A DNA stretch of 64,000 bases. It comes from Tetmemena sp. SeJ-2015 (Eukaryota; Ciliophora; Spirotrichea; Sporadotrichida; Oxytrichidae). The notes beneath the pieces are model-generated. The model searched no databases. It had not been told where the DNA came from and worked only from the letters and a program-made list of their open reading frames with translations. The translations under genes and the position numbers were made by a program. This document shows positions 15,525 through 25,108 of this stretch, piece by piece (position 1 is the first letter of the stretch; each line of letters starts with the position of its first letter). The DNA is taken from contig JAJKFJ010023571.1 in NCBI GenBank assembly GCA_027382625.1, forward strand, positions 1 through 64,000. The letters run 5' to 3'.

Positions 15525-16276
15525 TGAATGATCTTCGCAACTACTATCTACAAAATTTAGGTATTGGAGAAATTTGGCAGGAGCGATTCTTGGTCGCTGA
15601 TACAATCTCTGACACGGTCGCGAACACGGCTACTAACGCTGATGCACAGATAGCTGATGGCGCTTCTACAGTTGCTGAAGAAATTCGTCATGAAAAACCT
15701 GATTCTTGGAAAATGCTGCAAGATGGCATTCGACAGTGTGACGCATGTTCGCAGTGTCGACTTTTCGGGAAAACAACGCAGCTTCCTGTTGATCGGGGCG
15801 CTGGGGATGGTGTGCTCGACCTACTGTTGGTTACGGAATTCGCTGCGCCAGCAGAAATTAATCGCTCCGAGAAATTGTTCGATAATATCGTCATAGCGTT
15901 AAGCGATCAACGCGATATCCGCGTTCGTAGAACATCAGTGTTGAAGGCTAGAGCACTGCATGGAGAATCCTCAAGATCGCAAATATCCTCGTCGGATATC
16001 GCATCCTGCAAGCACTTTTTAGAGCAAGAGATTCGTCTGACGCAAGCTCGCGTGCTGTTGCTGTTTGGTGAAATTGCTGCCTCAGCTTTACTGGCGCATG
16101 ATGACGCTCTTGAATTTACTAGTTTGCGCAAGATGCAACACAACTATCAGGATATTCCTGTTATTGTTACTTATAGTTCGGATGAAATATTATTGAATCC
16201 AAAGTTAAAGTCGGAAGTATGGGCAGATCTCTGTAGGCTTCGGGAAAATTCTTTAAATGCTTGGCAGTGCGCATAG
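15521..16276 (+). CDS. Divergent uracil-DNA glycosylase-like protein, probably lacking key residues
   Basis: Position (after rimI) and fold pattern match the family 4/5 UDG-like protein of Burkholderiales tsaB operons. A poorly conserved N-terminal linker is followed by CDACSQCRLF (Cys73, 76 and 79), a strand LLLVTEF where active enzymes have GEGPGxxE, then VLKARALHG where a KCRPP motif with an iron-sulphur Cys is expected. After these come SCKHFLEQEI with the last Cys retained, VLLLFGEIAASALL, and a YSSDEILLNPK C-terminal motif in place of HPxxLL. Two catalytic or ligand motifs are therefore missing while the frame is intact, so it may have lost glycosylase activity or taken another role. 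It overlaps rimI by 4 bases. Confidence 0.65.
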   Translation: MMNDLRNYYLQNLGIGEIWQERFLVADTISDTVANTATNADAQIADGASTVAEEIRHEKPDSWKMLQDGIRQCDACSQCRLFGKTTQLPVDRGAGDGVLDLLLVTEFAAPAEINRSEKLFDNIVIALSDQRDIRVRRTSVLKARALHGESSRSQISSSDIASCKHFLEQEIRLTQARVLLLFGEIAASALLAHDDALEFTSLRKMQHNYQDIPVIVTYSSDEILLNPKLKSEVWADLCRLRENSLNAWQCA

Positions 16277-16324
16277 CTTGGTGCATTTTTATTGAAGTGT
16301 CACTTTCTAGAGTAGGGGCGAGCA

Positions 16325-17317
16325 ATGAATACATTTCAAGATCAGTTTCATCGAGAATGGTCGCAGTTAAATGACCAACACGTGCGTGCTCTAGCTTGGT
16401 TGATTACTTCCCCTGATTTATTGGATAAAGATTCTGCGATCTGGTGGCGACAATTGGGTTCGCTTGATGTGCCTGATTACAATAAATTGCGCCATTGGTT
16501 GTTTCATCTTGACGCACATCCTAGTCCTCTGCACGAGGCGTTGAAACTTCATCGATTCTTACGGCTTGGACATTACGCAGAAAATTTACTGACTTATTAT
16601 TTTAGCCATGAAGGACTTTTGTATGCGCATGGCTTACAAGTTCATAACGAGAAAGCCGAAACCATAGGTGAATTCGATTACCTATTGTTTGCACAAGGTG
16701 GATTACTACACTTAGAATTAGCGACAAAGTTTTATTTATTTCAGCAGCAGTTACCTCAGTCACCCCATTTGCATCAAGCGTCGTCAGCGAACTCTTCTCT
16801 TCAAGAAAGTCCGAGCGCGCCAAGCGTGTACGATTATTTAGGCCCCAATTTGAATGATAGTTTGGGAGCGAAGATGCAAAAAATCTTGCAGCGGCAGTTA
16901 ACTTTGTCACAGCATGAGGCTGCTAGAAAATTAGTTCAATCTCGAATTATTGCCGCGCGGGCATTGGTAAAAGGTTGGCTGTTTTATCGCAGTTCGGAAC
17001 CTAAACGCGTCGTTTCTGGTGTGGCCTCAAATCATTGTTTAGGATTTTGGTGGACTTTAGCAGAGTTTGAGCAACTTGCGATTCCCTATGCTTTGAAATT
17101 AGAGCGCTTGCAATGGTTGGCGCCTGCACAAGTTTCGGCTGATGAGGTGATGGATAAAAGTATGATACTCGATACTTTACAACGTTATTTCCATACCGAT
17201 TCAACACCCGTATTGGTGGCAATCATGAAAAAGAATGGTGATTTAATGCAGGAGTTTTGTCGCGGCATGGTAGTGCCGAATGATTGGCCTGACAAAGCAG
17301 GCCAAATTCAGCGATAA
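16325..17317 (+). CDS. DUF1853-family protein
   Basis: A 330-residue soluble protein of unknown function. The features seen are the N-terminal HVRALAWLITSPDLL, LHRFLRLGHYAENLLTYYF, GEFDYLL..GLLHLELATKFYL and a terminal half with NHCLGFWWT. This combination matches the DUF1853 family, whose central (E/D)-x-D-x-L and H-x-E-x-x-x-K pattern resembles a PD-(D/E)XK nuclease core (here GEFDYLL and HLELATKF). The nuclease idea is inference. It follows the UDG-like gene after 48 bases and may belong to the same transcript. It converges on lplT with an 11-base gap. The gene is intact. Confidence 0.7.
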   Translation: MNTFQDQFHREWSQLNDQHVRALAWLITSPDLLDKDSAIWWRQLGSLDVPDYNKLRHWLFHLDAHPSPLHEALKLHRFLRLGHYAENLLTYYFSHEGLLYAHGLQVHNEKAETIGEFDYLLFAQGGLLHLELATKFYLFQQQLPQSPHLHQASSANSSLQESPSAPSVYDYLGPNLNDSLGAKMQKILQRQLTLSQHEAARKLVQSRIIAARALVKGWLFYRSSEPKRVVSGVASNHCLGFWWTLAEFEQLAIPYALKLERLQWLAPAQVSADEVMDKSMILDTLQRYFHTDSTPVLVAIMKKNGDLMQEFCRGMVVPNDWPDKAGQIQR

Positions 17318-17328
17318 GTTGTTTGGGA

Positions 17329-18588
17329 CTAGTGCTTTTCTTCGCCGATTAAGGCAACCGAATCAAATATTTTTTGATTCGCCTTATGTTTTAGCATCAC
17401 CGCATACATGGTAGATGCAACAAATAAACCGAAGATCACAATCACGACATTGGTCGATAAATTCAAGGACACCATAATCGCGTAAAAGGAGAGTAAACGA
17501 AATGGATAAGTTCTCATTAAAATTTTGCACAGCAATTGAATGAAACCCGCGCTCATCAAGACGTGGCCACGATGTTGAAGTAAATTCATTGGGACCACAA
17601 AAAAGCCGGCTAAGCCACCGATAAAAATCAATAATGGATAAGCTAGCCAAACGTTTTTTACGAAAATCATTGTGGTGACTACCAAGCCCATCAATACACC
17701 CAGTGGCATGACAGACAGCGATTTTTTTAGTGGGACAATGCGTGCTGCAAACAGTGCGCCAATGGCAATACCGACAGCAAACACACCCTGTAATTCGCTA
17801 CCTTTGTTCAGTGGCATATGTAGATTTACTTCTGCCCATTTCAATACTAAATACTGCAAAGTTGCTCCCGCTCCCCAAAATAGTGTGGTGACGGCGAGTG
17901 AAATTTGACCGAGCTTATCGCGCCAAAGTTTGATTGAGCAGTGTGCAAAGTCTTTTAATAGACAAATTGGATTGGATTTTTGTTGCTGATATCTGGCACC
18001 AGTATCGGGAATGTAGCGATTGAATATGGCTGCGGCAACGTAGCAAATAGTAATCGCGCATAGGGCTGATTGGTTGGTTGTGGTAATTCCTACATCAATG
18101 ACAGGAAAATCAAAGCTTAATAATTTGGCGGAAATTTGTGGGTCAACTAACTTACCACCTAACACGACCCCAAGAATGATCGAGCTTATTGTTAGCCCTT
18201 CGATCCAACCATTTGCGGCAACTAATTTTTCGGCTGGTAGAAGTTCCGTTAGGATGCCGTACTTGGCTGGGGAATAGGCTGCGGCGCCAAATCCAACAAC
18301 GCCATAAGCAATTACTGGGTGAACATTAAAGAACATTAAACCACAGCCAATAATTTTAATTAAGTTGGTAAAAAACATCACTTTACCCTTGGGCCGTGAG
18401 TCAGCAAATGCGCCGACAAAAGCTGCTAAGAGTACGTAAGACAGTGCAAAACTCCATTTCAGCAGAGGAGTCATCCATAACGGAGCCTCCATCGTCACTA
18501 GTAATGCAATCGCTGCGATCAGCAGAGCGTTATCTGCAAGCGACGAGAAAAACTGCGCCGCCATAATTGTATAAAAACCGCGTTTCAT
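17329..18588 (-). CDS. lplT: Lysophospholipid transporter LplT (MFS)
   Basis: An inner-membrane major facilitator that flips lysophospholipids inward for re-acylation. The first helix reads IMAAQFFSSLADNALLIAAI, matching LplT, and NLIKIIGCGLM and AAYSPAKYGILTELLP are typical of the group. There are about 12 hydrophobic segments. I prefer the ATG at 18588 (MKRGFYTIM), where family members begin, with AAAGG upstream. An in-frame ATG at 18636 would add 16 basic residues without a ribosome site. No acyltransferase (aas) gene is adjacent. It is divergent from radA across about 140-190 bases. Confidence 0.85.
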   Translation of the reverse strand: MKRGFYTIMAAQFFSSLADNALLIAAIALLVTMEAPLWMTPLLKWSFALSYVLLAAFVGAFADSRPKGKVMFFTNLIKIIGCGLMFFNVHPVIAYGVVGFGAAAYSPAKYGILTELLPAEKLVAANGWIEGLTISSIILGVVLGGKLVDPQISAKLLSFDFPVIDVGITTTNQSALCAITICYVAAAIFNRYIPDTGARYQQQKSNPICLLKDFAHCSIKLWRDKLGQISLAVTTLFWGAGATLQYLVLKWAEVNLHMPLNKGSELQGVFAVGIAIGALFAARIVPLKKSLSVMPLGVLMGLVVTTMIFVKNVWLAYPLLIFIGGLAGFFVVPMNLLQHRGHVLMSAGFIQLLCKILMRTYPFRLLSFYAIMVSLNLSTNVVIVIFGLFVASTMYAVMLKHKANQKIFDSVALIGEEKH

Positions 18589-18777
18589 TCGTTCTGTTGA
18601 CCTTTGCTTTTTTAATTTGCTTTGTCTAGCAGGCATGCTTTATACCATGAAACAAGGCAGGATTTATTGAAATACGACAATCAATCGATGTAATAAACCA
18701 GTAATACTGAGTAAAATATCAGTATTTTCTTATCCCATCATTGATCAACATTTCGCATCGAAAAATCCGCAATTCAA

Positions 18778-20160
18778 ATGGCTAAACAAAAAACAAATTA
18801 CACCTGTACAGAATGTGGTGGTGTGCAAAGTAAGTGGGCTGGGCAGTGCCCTTCGTGCCAGCAGTGGAATACCTTAGTTGAAACTTTGGTCGAAGATGGC
18901 AGCAATCGTTATTCGAATAAATACCAAGGACTGGCACAAGCTTCTCCAGTGTTGAATTTGGCAGATATCGAAGCGCAAGATATTCCTCGTTTTGGCACCG
19001 ATATCGAAGAATTTGATCGAGTTTTGGGTGGTGGTTTGGTGCCAGGTGGCGTTGTACTGATTGGCGGTGACCCTGGTATCGGTAAGTCGACTTTGCTACT
19101 GCAAGCCTTATCGAATTTAAGTAGGATAAAGAAAGTGCTTTATGTGAGCGGTGAAGAGTCTGGTGCTCAAATTGCCTTGCGTGCAAAGCGACTTGCTGTG
19201 GATGCGAAAAACGTATCTTTGCAGGCTGAAATTCAGTTGGAAAAAGTGCTCAACACACTTGCAGAGCATAAGCCGCAAGTGGTGGTAATCGACTCGATTC
19301 AAACCATGTATTCGGATGCCTTAAGCTCTGCGCCAGGTTCGGTGGCACAAGTGCGTGAATGCGCGGCGCAGTTGACTAGGTTAGCAAAGACCATGAACGT
19401 CACCATGATTTTGGTGGGGCATGTGACGAAAGAAGGTGCGTTGGCTGGACCTCGGGTGTTAGAGCATATCGTCGATACGGTGTTGTATTTTGAAGGTGAT
19501 ACGCATTCGAGTTTTCGCTTGGTTCGTGCGATAAAGAATCGATTCGGTGCGGTCAATGAGTTAGGCGTATTTGCAATGACCGAGCGTGGATTGAAAGGTG
19601 TTTCGAATCCGTCTGCTTTATTTTTATCGCAGCATGATGCTCAAGTTCCAGGTTCTTGTGTCATGGTCACACAAGAGGGCACGCGTCCGCTTCTTGTTGA
19701 GATTCAAGCGCTGGTTGATACCTCGCATGCACCCAATGCTAAGCGATTGTCGGTTGGTTTAGAGCAAAATCGTTTGGCGATGTTGCTGGCGGTATTGCAT
19801 CGTCACGCAGGTGTTGCTGCGTTTGATCAAGATGTGTTTATTAATGCGGTAGGTGGCGTCAAAATTACCGAGCCAGCGGCAGATTTAGCCGTGTTGTTGG
19901 CGATCAATTCTTCTATGCGAAATAAGCCATTGCCTAGAGGTTTAGTGGTGTTTGGTGAGGTTGGTTTGGCGGGTGAAATTCGTCCTGCGCCGCGTGGACA
20001 AGAGCGATTACGCGAGGCTGCGAAATTGGGCTTTTCTATCGCAATGATCCCGAAATCAAACGCTCCGAAACAAAAGATAGAAGGCTTGCAAATCATTGCG
20101 GTCGATCGTATTGATGAAGCCTTGAATAAAATCCGTGACGTCGATGCACTGGTAGATTGA
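18778..20160 (+). CDS. radA: DNA repair protein RadA
   Basis: A 460-residue RecA-like ATPase that helps process recombination intermediates. In order: zinc finger C10-x2-C13 and C24-x2-C27; Walker A GGDPGIGKST at about residues 96-105; Walker B VVVIDSIQ; the RadA-specific KNRFG motif at about residues 252-256; and a C-terminal Lon-protease-like domain with GEVGLAGEIRPAPRGQERLREA. Length and motifs are normal and the frame is intact. It is followed by a strong terminator (20191-20230) and converges with nadB. Confidence 0.95.
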   Translation: MAKQKTNYTCTECGGVQSKWAGQCPSCQQWNTLVETLVEDGSNRYSNKYQGLAQASPVLNLADIEAQDIPRFGTDIEEFDRVLGGGLVPGGVVLIGGDPGIGKSTLLLQALSNLSRIKKVLYVSGEESGAQIALRAKRLAVDAKNVSLQAEIQLEKVLNTLAEHKPQVVVIDSIQTMYSDALSSAPGSVAQVRECAAQLTRLAKTMNVTMILVGHVTKEGALAGPRVLEHIVDTVLYFEGDTHSSFRLVRAIKNRFGAVNELGVFAMTERGLKGVSNPSALFLSQHDAQVPGSCVMVTQEGTRPLLVEIQALVDTSHAPNAKRLSVGLEQNRLAMLLAVLHRHAGVAAFDQDVFINAVGGVKITEPAADLAVLLAINSSMRNKPLPRGLVVFGEVGLAGEIRPAPRGQERLREAAKLGFSIAMIPKSNAPKQKIEGLQIIAVDRIDEALNKIRDVDALVD

Positions 20161-20190
20161 TTGAGTGAGTGATGTATTTTTGAGTCGAGG

Positions 20191-20230
20191 ACAGCGTAAA
20201 TCTTTGTTTGCATTGATTTACGCTGTTTTA
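20191..20230 (+). terminator. Terminator after radA
   Basis: A 12-bp perfect stem, ACAGCGTAAATC (20191-20202) and GATTTACGCTGT (20215-20226), followed by TTTTAAAT. It lies between the convergent radA and nadB and may serve both. Confidence 0.8.
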
Positions 20231-20266
20231 AATAAATCGGATTTAAGCGCTGTGTTTACATGCTGA

Positions 20267-21888
20267 TTATTTCTTTGGTACTTTTACTTTTTGTTTTGGA
20301 GACAGTACGGTCGGCAATGCCTTGGGAAGTGTATTCGGGTAGTCTCTACTGAAGTGTAAGCCGCGACTTTCACGACGTGATAAGGCGCTATTGACGATTA
20401 GTGAGGCGACTTCTACTAGATTCCGCAGTTCTAATAAATTATTCGAAATACGGAAGTTTGCGTAGTATTCGTCAATTTCTTCTTTGAGTAGCTTGATGCG
20501 GTGTTTCGCTCTTTCCAGGCGTTTGGTGGTGCGCACGATCCCGACATAATTCCACATAAAGCGACGTAATTCATCCCAGTTATTGGCGATGACCACCTCT
20601 TCATCGGCATCGGACACGCGACTCTCGTCCCACGCAGGCAAGTCTGGAATATTGAAAAGCTCTTGCTCACTAATGTGTTGTGCTGCAGCTTTGCCAACCA
20701 CCAAACACTCCAAAAGCGAATTGCTTGCTAATCGATTCGCTCCATGTAAGCCAGTGTAAGCGGTCTCACCAACTGCATATAGGGCAGGGATGTCAGTGCG
20801 CCTAAAGTGTCAGTGACGACGCCCCCGCAGGTAAAGTGAACAGCAGGCAAAACAGGAATTGCCTGCTTGGTGATATCAATACCTAACTCTAAGCAGCGCG
20901 CATAAATTGTTGGGAAGTGTTCTTTTAAAAATTCTGGTGGTTGATGACTGATGTCGAGTTCAACATAATCGAGTCCACGCTTTTTCATTTCAAAATCGAT
21001 TGCTCGTGCAACTACATCCCTTGGTGCAAGCTCTGCGCGTTCATCGTGCCCTAACATGAATCTTGTGCCTGCAGCGGCACCCGCTTCGGGTGGTAATTTT
21101 AAAATGCCACCTTCGCCGCGCACAGCTTCGGTCACCAAAAAAGATTTGGCATAAGGGTGATACAAACAGGTAGGATGAAATTGCATAAACTCCATATTGG
21201 AGACACGACAGCCAGCGCGCCATGCCATAGCGATGCCGTCGCCAGTCGCGGTGTCTGGATTGGTCGTGTATAAATAAACTTTACCCGCACCACCAGTTGC
21301 CATCACAGTATGTTGTGCAGCGAAAGTATGGACGGCGCCAGTTTTTACGTCTTGCACATATAAACCGAGGCAACGTGGAGTCGCAGATGTATCGCCGATC
21401 TTACTTGAAGTGATGACATCAATTGCATAATGATGTTCAAATAAACTAATGTTTGGGTGGTTTCTAACAAGCTGTTCAAGCGTGACTTGCACTGCATGTC
21501 CGGTTGCGTCAGCAGCATGAATAATTCTTCGTTGGCTATGACCACCTTCGCGTGTCAGGTGAAAACCGAGTTCTGCATGTTGATCTTTGGTGAATGGGAC
21601 ACCTTGCTCAATCAGCCAGTCGATCGCTGCTCGACCTTGTTCAATAATAGCTCTGGTTGCTGCTTCATCACATAAACCGCCACCCGCAATAATCGTATCG
21701 GAGATATGTTGCTCATGACTGTCGTGAGAATCCAGTACAGCTGCAATCCCACCTTGCGCCCAATTACTTGCACCATCGAGTAGTGTGCGCTTAGAAATGA
21801 TGGCGACTTTATGGGTTTTCGCTAGATGCAAGGCAACCGATAATCCTGCTAAGCCACTTCCAACAATTGCGACATCAAATTTCATCAT
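20267..21888 (-). CDS. nadB: L-aspartate oxidase NadB (interrupted by frameshifts)
   Basis: An FAD enzyme that oxidises L-aspartate to iminoaspartate, the first step of NAD synthesis, with NadA. The N-terminal 360 codons (21888 down to about 20800) contain the FAD-binding [45 protein letters not shown] and the catalytic-region [10 protein letters not shown]. After about 20815 the frame is lost. The expected [17 protein letters not shown] joins the second fragment (20713 down to 20267), which carries the C-terminal helical domain. At least two indels fall in 20700-20815. Together the parts make about 535 codons, a normal length. NadA and NadC are not in the window. Confidence 0.9.
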
Positions 21889-22170
21889 GAGAATAAACCG
21901 TATAAATTAAAACGAAAAAGGGCTTAACTATATGCGATTTTTTGTTGTCCATGTGCATGCCTCGGATGACGGATTTAGATATTCAGTGACTTTGATTAAT
22001 TTTATGGTCGGATAAAGACTCGATATGGCGTCGGTTTTTTGTTCAGGAATTAGGTACCAAGATCATGTTGAGCAGTTTTATTTCAATCGTTTTTCTAATG
22101 TTTGCTGATCATTGTTTGCAGGTTTTTTCTGTTTTTTTTTAAATGGAATTCAAAAAAGCTAGCAAACTGC

Positions 22171-22200
22171 TTGACACAATGCGGATCGAATTGATCTAAT
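22171..22200 (+). promoter_or_regulatory. sigma70 promoter of hupB
   Basis: A consensus -35 TTGACA at 22171-22176 and TCTAAT at 22195-22200, 18 bases apart, give a leader of about 90 bases. This strong promoter fits the high expression expected for HU. Confidence 0.75.
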
Positions 22201-22221
22201 ACCGGATGCAAAATTTCCGCT

Positions 22222-22244
22222 AACCCGCATGCTGATTGCGGGTT
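22222..22244 (+). promoter_or_regulatory. Hairpin in the hupB leader
   Basis: AACCCGC (22222-22228) and GCGGGTT (22238-22244) form a 7-bp stem with a 9-base loop about 55 bases before the GTG start. There is no T-run, so it is more likely an mRNA stability or control element than a terminator. Confidence 0.4.
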
Positions 22245-22299
22245 GAATTAAAAAGTCGAAATATCATCGTAGTCTTAATTTTTTGTGAGGGGACCGTAA

Positions 22300-22572
22300 G
22301 TGAATAAAACTGAATTGATCGACCATATCGCTAAATCTGCTGATTTGTCTAAAGCCGCATCTGCTCGTGCATTGGACGCAATGATTGCTGCAGTTAAAAC
22401 AACATTGAAGAAAAACGGCACTGTGACTTTGGTTGGCTTTGGTACTTTTTCTGTAGGTAAGCGTGCAGCGCGTACAGGTCGTAACCCACGTACTGGCGAA
22501 GCGATCAAAATCAAATCTGCTAAGGTTCCTAAATTTAAGCCTGGCAAAGCTTTGAAAGATGCGGTAAACTAA
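22300..22572 (+). CDS. hupB: DNA-binding protein HU
   Basis: A 90-residue histone-like protein that bends and compacts DNA as a dimer. It begins [19 protein letters not shown], and the [22 protein letters not shown] arm is the HU signature, followed by [21 protein letters not shown]. The start is GTG at 22300 behind GAGGGG (22286-22291), with good spacing. The gene has its own sigma70 promoter. tRNA-Val and tRNA-Asp follow within 50 bases, and the PpiD gene comes next, the usual hupB-ppiD neighbourhood in Burkholderiales. Confidence 0.95.
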   Translation: MNKTELIDHIAKSADLSKAASARALDAMIAAVKTTLKKNGTVTLVGFGTFSVGKRAARTGRNPRTGEAIKIKSAKVPKFKPGKALKDAVN

Positions 22573-22618
22573 TATTCTTTGTGATTTGCTACATTAAGTC
22601 ATAAATTGTTTTAATGTC

Positions 22619-22694
22619 GGGCGCTTAGCTCAGTTGGTAGAGCGGAGCCCTTACAAGGCTTAGGTCGGGAGTTCGAGCCTCTCAGCGCCCACCA
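22619..22694 (+). tRNA. tRNA-Val (anticodon TAC)
   Basis: A 76-nt cloverleaf with acceptor GGGCGCT/AGCGCCC, anticodon stem GAGCC/GGCTT with loop CTTACAA (TAC), T-loop TTCGAGC and encoded ACCA. It is the first of two tRNAs, 21 bases before tRNA-Asp, and probably shares its transcript. Confidence 0.95.
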
Positions 22695-22715
22695 GACATA
22701 AAACAGCAAGAATTT

Positions 22716-22793
22716 GGAGTGGTAGTTCAGTTGGTTAGAATACCGGCCTGTCACGCCGGGGGTCGCGGGTTCGAGCCCCGTGCCGCTCCGCCA
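22716..22793 (+). tRNA. tRNA-Asp (anticodon GTC), with one extra base
   Basis: The features seen are acceptor GGAGTGG/CCGCTCC, anticodon loop CTGTCAC (GTC), T-arm GCGGG-TTCGAGC-CCCGT and encoded GCCA. The gene is 78 nt, one longer than normal. An unpaired G sits at 22782 between the T-stem (CCCGT) and the acceptor strand. No natural tRNA has a base inserted at the 65/66 junction, so this is probably a sequence error. Confidence 0.9.
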
Positions 22794-22800
22794 ACATCTA

Positions 22801-22827
22801 AAAGGCGAACATCTGTTGCCTTTTTTT
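22801..22827 (+). terminator. Terminator of the tRNA-Val/tRNA-Asp unit
   Basis: AAAGGC and GCCTTT form a short stem around an 11-base loop, followed by a run of T's, 8 bases after tRNA-Asp. Confidence 0.65.
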
Positions 22828-22871
22828 ATATTTATTTTCTGTCGTAAATTTTTCGAATTGATTGGTCGATC

Positions 22872-24794
22872 ATGTTTGAGTATATCCGTACCATAAACGC
22901 ATCATGCAAGGCGTGCTGTTGGTGATATATTTTCCCTTCATTTGCCTTCTTTGGTATTGAAAGTTTCACGCAACGCGATGTGAGAACCAATGTCGCGACG
23001 GTCGCTGGTCAAGCTATTAAGTCAACAGAATTTGATCAGGTTTGAGTAATCAACTCGATCGTTTGAAACAAGCTTATGGGCCTGAGTTCGATGCGCAGAT
23101 GTTGAACACGCCAGAAGCGCGCCAAAATGTGTTGGATGATTTGATCGCTCGAAAAGCACTGACGGCAGAAGCGGTAAAGAGTAAATTGACCGTATCTGAC
23201 CAAGTATTGCAACAAACTATTTTGGAAACGCCAGGATTGAAAAAAGAGGAAAACTTCTTTTGACGGAGAACGCTATAAAAGTTTGTTAGCGATGCAAGGC
23301 ATGACACTGTGATGTACGAGGCAAGCTTGCGTCAAGATATGACTATGCAGCAGTGTTAATTTGGTGCGGTTCAAAATACGGCAATTAGTTCTAAAACAAT
23401 TGCGAATCGGATTGCGCTGATTTCTGAGCAAGAGCGCGAAGTTCAGGCGCTTTAACTTAATGCGAAAGATTTCGCCGCTTCGATCAAGATCACCGATGAG
23501 ATGTTGCGTGCTTATTACGACAAGAACGCAAAACAATTTGAAATTCCGGAGTTGGTCAATGCTGAATATGTCGTGCTCAGTAACGACGTGTTGGCAGAAC
23601 AGATTGTGGTTGCTGATGCTGAAGTCAAAGCACACTACGATCAAAATATGAAAAATTACTCGACAGATGAATTGCGTCGTGCGAGCCACATTCTTCTTAA
23701 TTTGAAAAAAGATGCTTCTGCAGAAGAAGCAAAAAATGTGAAGGCGAAGGCAGAGGTCTTGTTGGCGCAGGTGCGTAAAGATCCATCACAGTTTGCAAAG
23801 TTAGCGAAAGAAAATTCGCAAGATCCTGGCTCTGCTGAGCGTGGTGGTGACTTAGATTTTTTTGCGCGCGGCGCGATGGTTAAAGCATTTGAATGAAACC
23901 GCATTCAAACTCAAAGAAGGTGAAATTAGTGGTTTAGTGCAAACTGATTTCGGTATTCATATCATTCAATTGACAGCGATTAAGCCAGCCGCTGTGAAGC
24001 CTTTGGAAGAGGTGAAGGCGCAATTGATTAGTGATATTAAGAAACAAAAAGCAACGAAAGCTTATTCTGAAGCTGCTGAGACTTTTACAAATACCGTATA
24101 TGAGCAAGCGGATAGTTTGCAAGCAGTTGCTGATAAATTGAAGTTGAAAATCGAGAAGGTTTCAAACTTAAATCGTCAGCCTATTCCTGGTATGCCAGCA
24201 ACGATGGTAGCGAATAATCCGAAATTCTTGAGCGCGATTTTTTCTGATGATGCGTTAAAGAAAAAGAATAATATTGAGGCGATTGAAATTGCGCCAAATA
24301 CACTTGTATCTGGCCGCGTTGTTGAATACAAACCAGCCTCAAAGCGCCCATTCGACGAAGTTAAAACACTGATTCAGGCCAAGGTGTTGGAAGTTGAGGC
24401 GTTGGCATTGGCGAAGAAAAACGGTGAGGCAAAATTAGCTGCATTGAAATCAGCAGATAGTGTCAATGATTTCACTGAAGTGAAGACAGTGTCTCGTTTG
24501 AAGAGGGCTGATTTAAGCAATGATGCTTTATTAGCGATCATGAAGGCCGACGTCACAAAATTGCCAACATTTGTTGGGGTCGATGTGCCAGGTGTTGGCT
24601 ATAGTGTTTATCGTATTGCCAAAGTAGCTGCTGGCACGCCAGATCCTGCTCGCCGTGCAAGTGAGGCGCAACAGCTAGATAATGCAGCGGCACAACAAGA
24701 CATTTACAGCTTTGTGGAAGCCTTGAAGAAAAAGGCAAAGGTTGAAATTAACAAGACAGCATTGAACGCGAAATCGACTACAAGTGCACCTTGA
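22872..24794 (+). CDS. ppiD: Peptidyl-prolyl isomerase PpiD-like (interrupted by several frameshifts)
   Basis: A membrane-anchored periplasmic folding factor of the SurA/PpiD type. The start at 22872 (MFEYIRT) agrees with family members. The expected N-terminal anchor can be followed only by changing frames (about 22900-22960). Clean pieces are 23042-23263 ([20 protein letters not shown], SurA-like chaperone region), 23460-23896 ([25 protein letters not shown], parvulin rotamase domain) and about 23890-24794 (the rest of the parvulin domain and the C-terminal region). There are at least five breaks, near 22915, 23040, 23262, 23310-23360, 23455 and 23893. Total length is about 640 codons, as expected for PpiD. 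It probably assists outer-membrane protein folding. Confidence 0.85.
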
Positions 24795-24814
24795 TTTCTT
24801 GTTGATTGGTTTAA

Positions 24815-24842
24815 AAAAAGCAGCCTTAGGGCTGCTTTTTTT
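24815..24842 (+). terminator. Terminator after ppiD
   Basis: AAAAGCAGCC and GGCTGCTTTT form a 10-bp stem with a TTAG loop, continuing into T's, about 25 bases after the ppiD stop. Confidence 0.9.
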
Positions 24843-25036
24843 ATGTTTTATCGAATAATTCTCTTCGGCTACTGCTGGTCATAGAATCACAAGATAATGT
24901 CATCGGACCGATTATTATATTGGTGCATTAGATTGATCTCGGAAACGGAAATTTACGAAGAATTTGTGGTGTTTTGGCAGCTATCTTCGGCAAATATTCA
25001 AAACAGTGAAAAGTTGCTTTGTAATACAGGTTATAT

Positions 25037-25050
25037 TTGATTTGTATCAA
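25037..25050 (+). promoter_or_regulatory. Perfect FNR/ANR box upstream of ccoN
   Basis: TTGATTTGTATCAA matches the FNR consensus TTGAT-N4-ATCAA at all ten positions. With its centre at 25043.5, a class II start would be near 25085, and the hexamer at exactly -12 to -7 (25073-25078) is TATCCT, an acceptable -10. The leader would be 24 bases, with a GAGTGAG ribosome site. An Fnr-family gene with the matching recognition helix (ETVSR) lies at 36902-37751. This supports low-oxygen induction of the cbb3 operon. The rest of 24843-25108 shows nothing else. Confidence 0.85.
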
Positions 25051-25108
25051 TGTAGCTCTGAGGAACGATTGTTATCCTGCAACTGTATTTTTTTAACCGA
25101 GTGAGATC

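Larger units (their letters stand above)
21889..22299. other. 411-bp intergenic region between nadB and hupB
   Basis: Divergent nadB (minus) and hupB (plus) flank this gap. It holds the hupB promoter (22171-22200) and a hairpin in the hupB leader (22222-22244). No other gene is seen. The stretch 21900-22140 is AT-rich, with T-runs near 22125-22140, and shows no recognisable feature. Confidence 0.6.

Noticed and set aside
15657..15896. Second-frame protein within the UDG-like gene as a missing part of a frameshifted enzyme
   Set aside because: The main frame is open throughout with the expected order of weak motifs; the second frame has no UDG motif.
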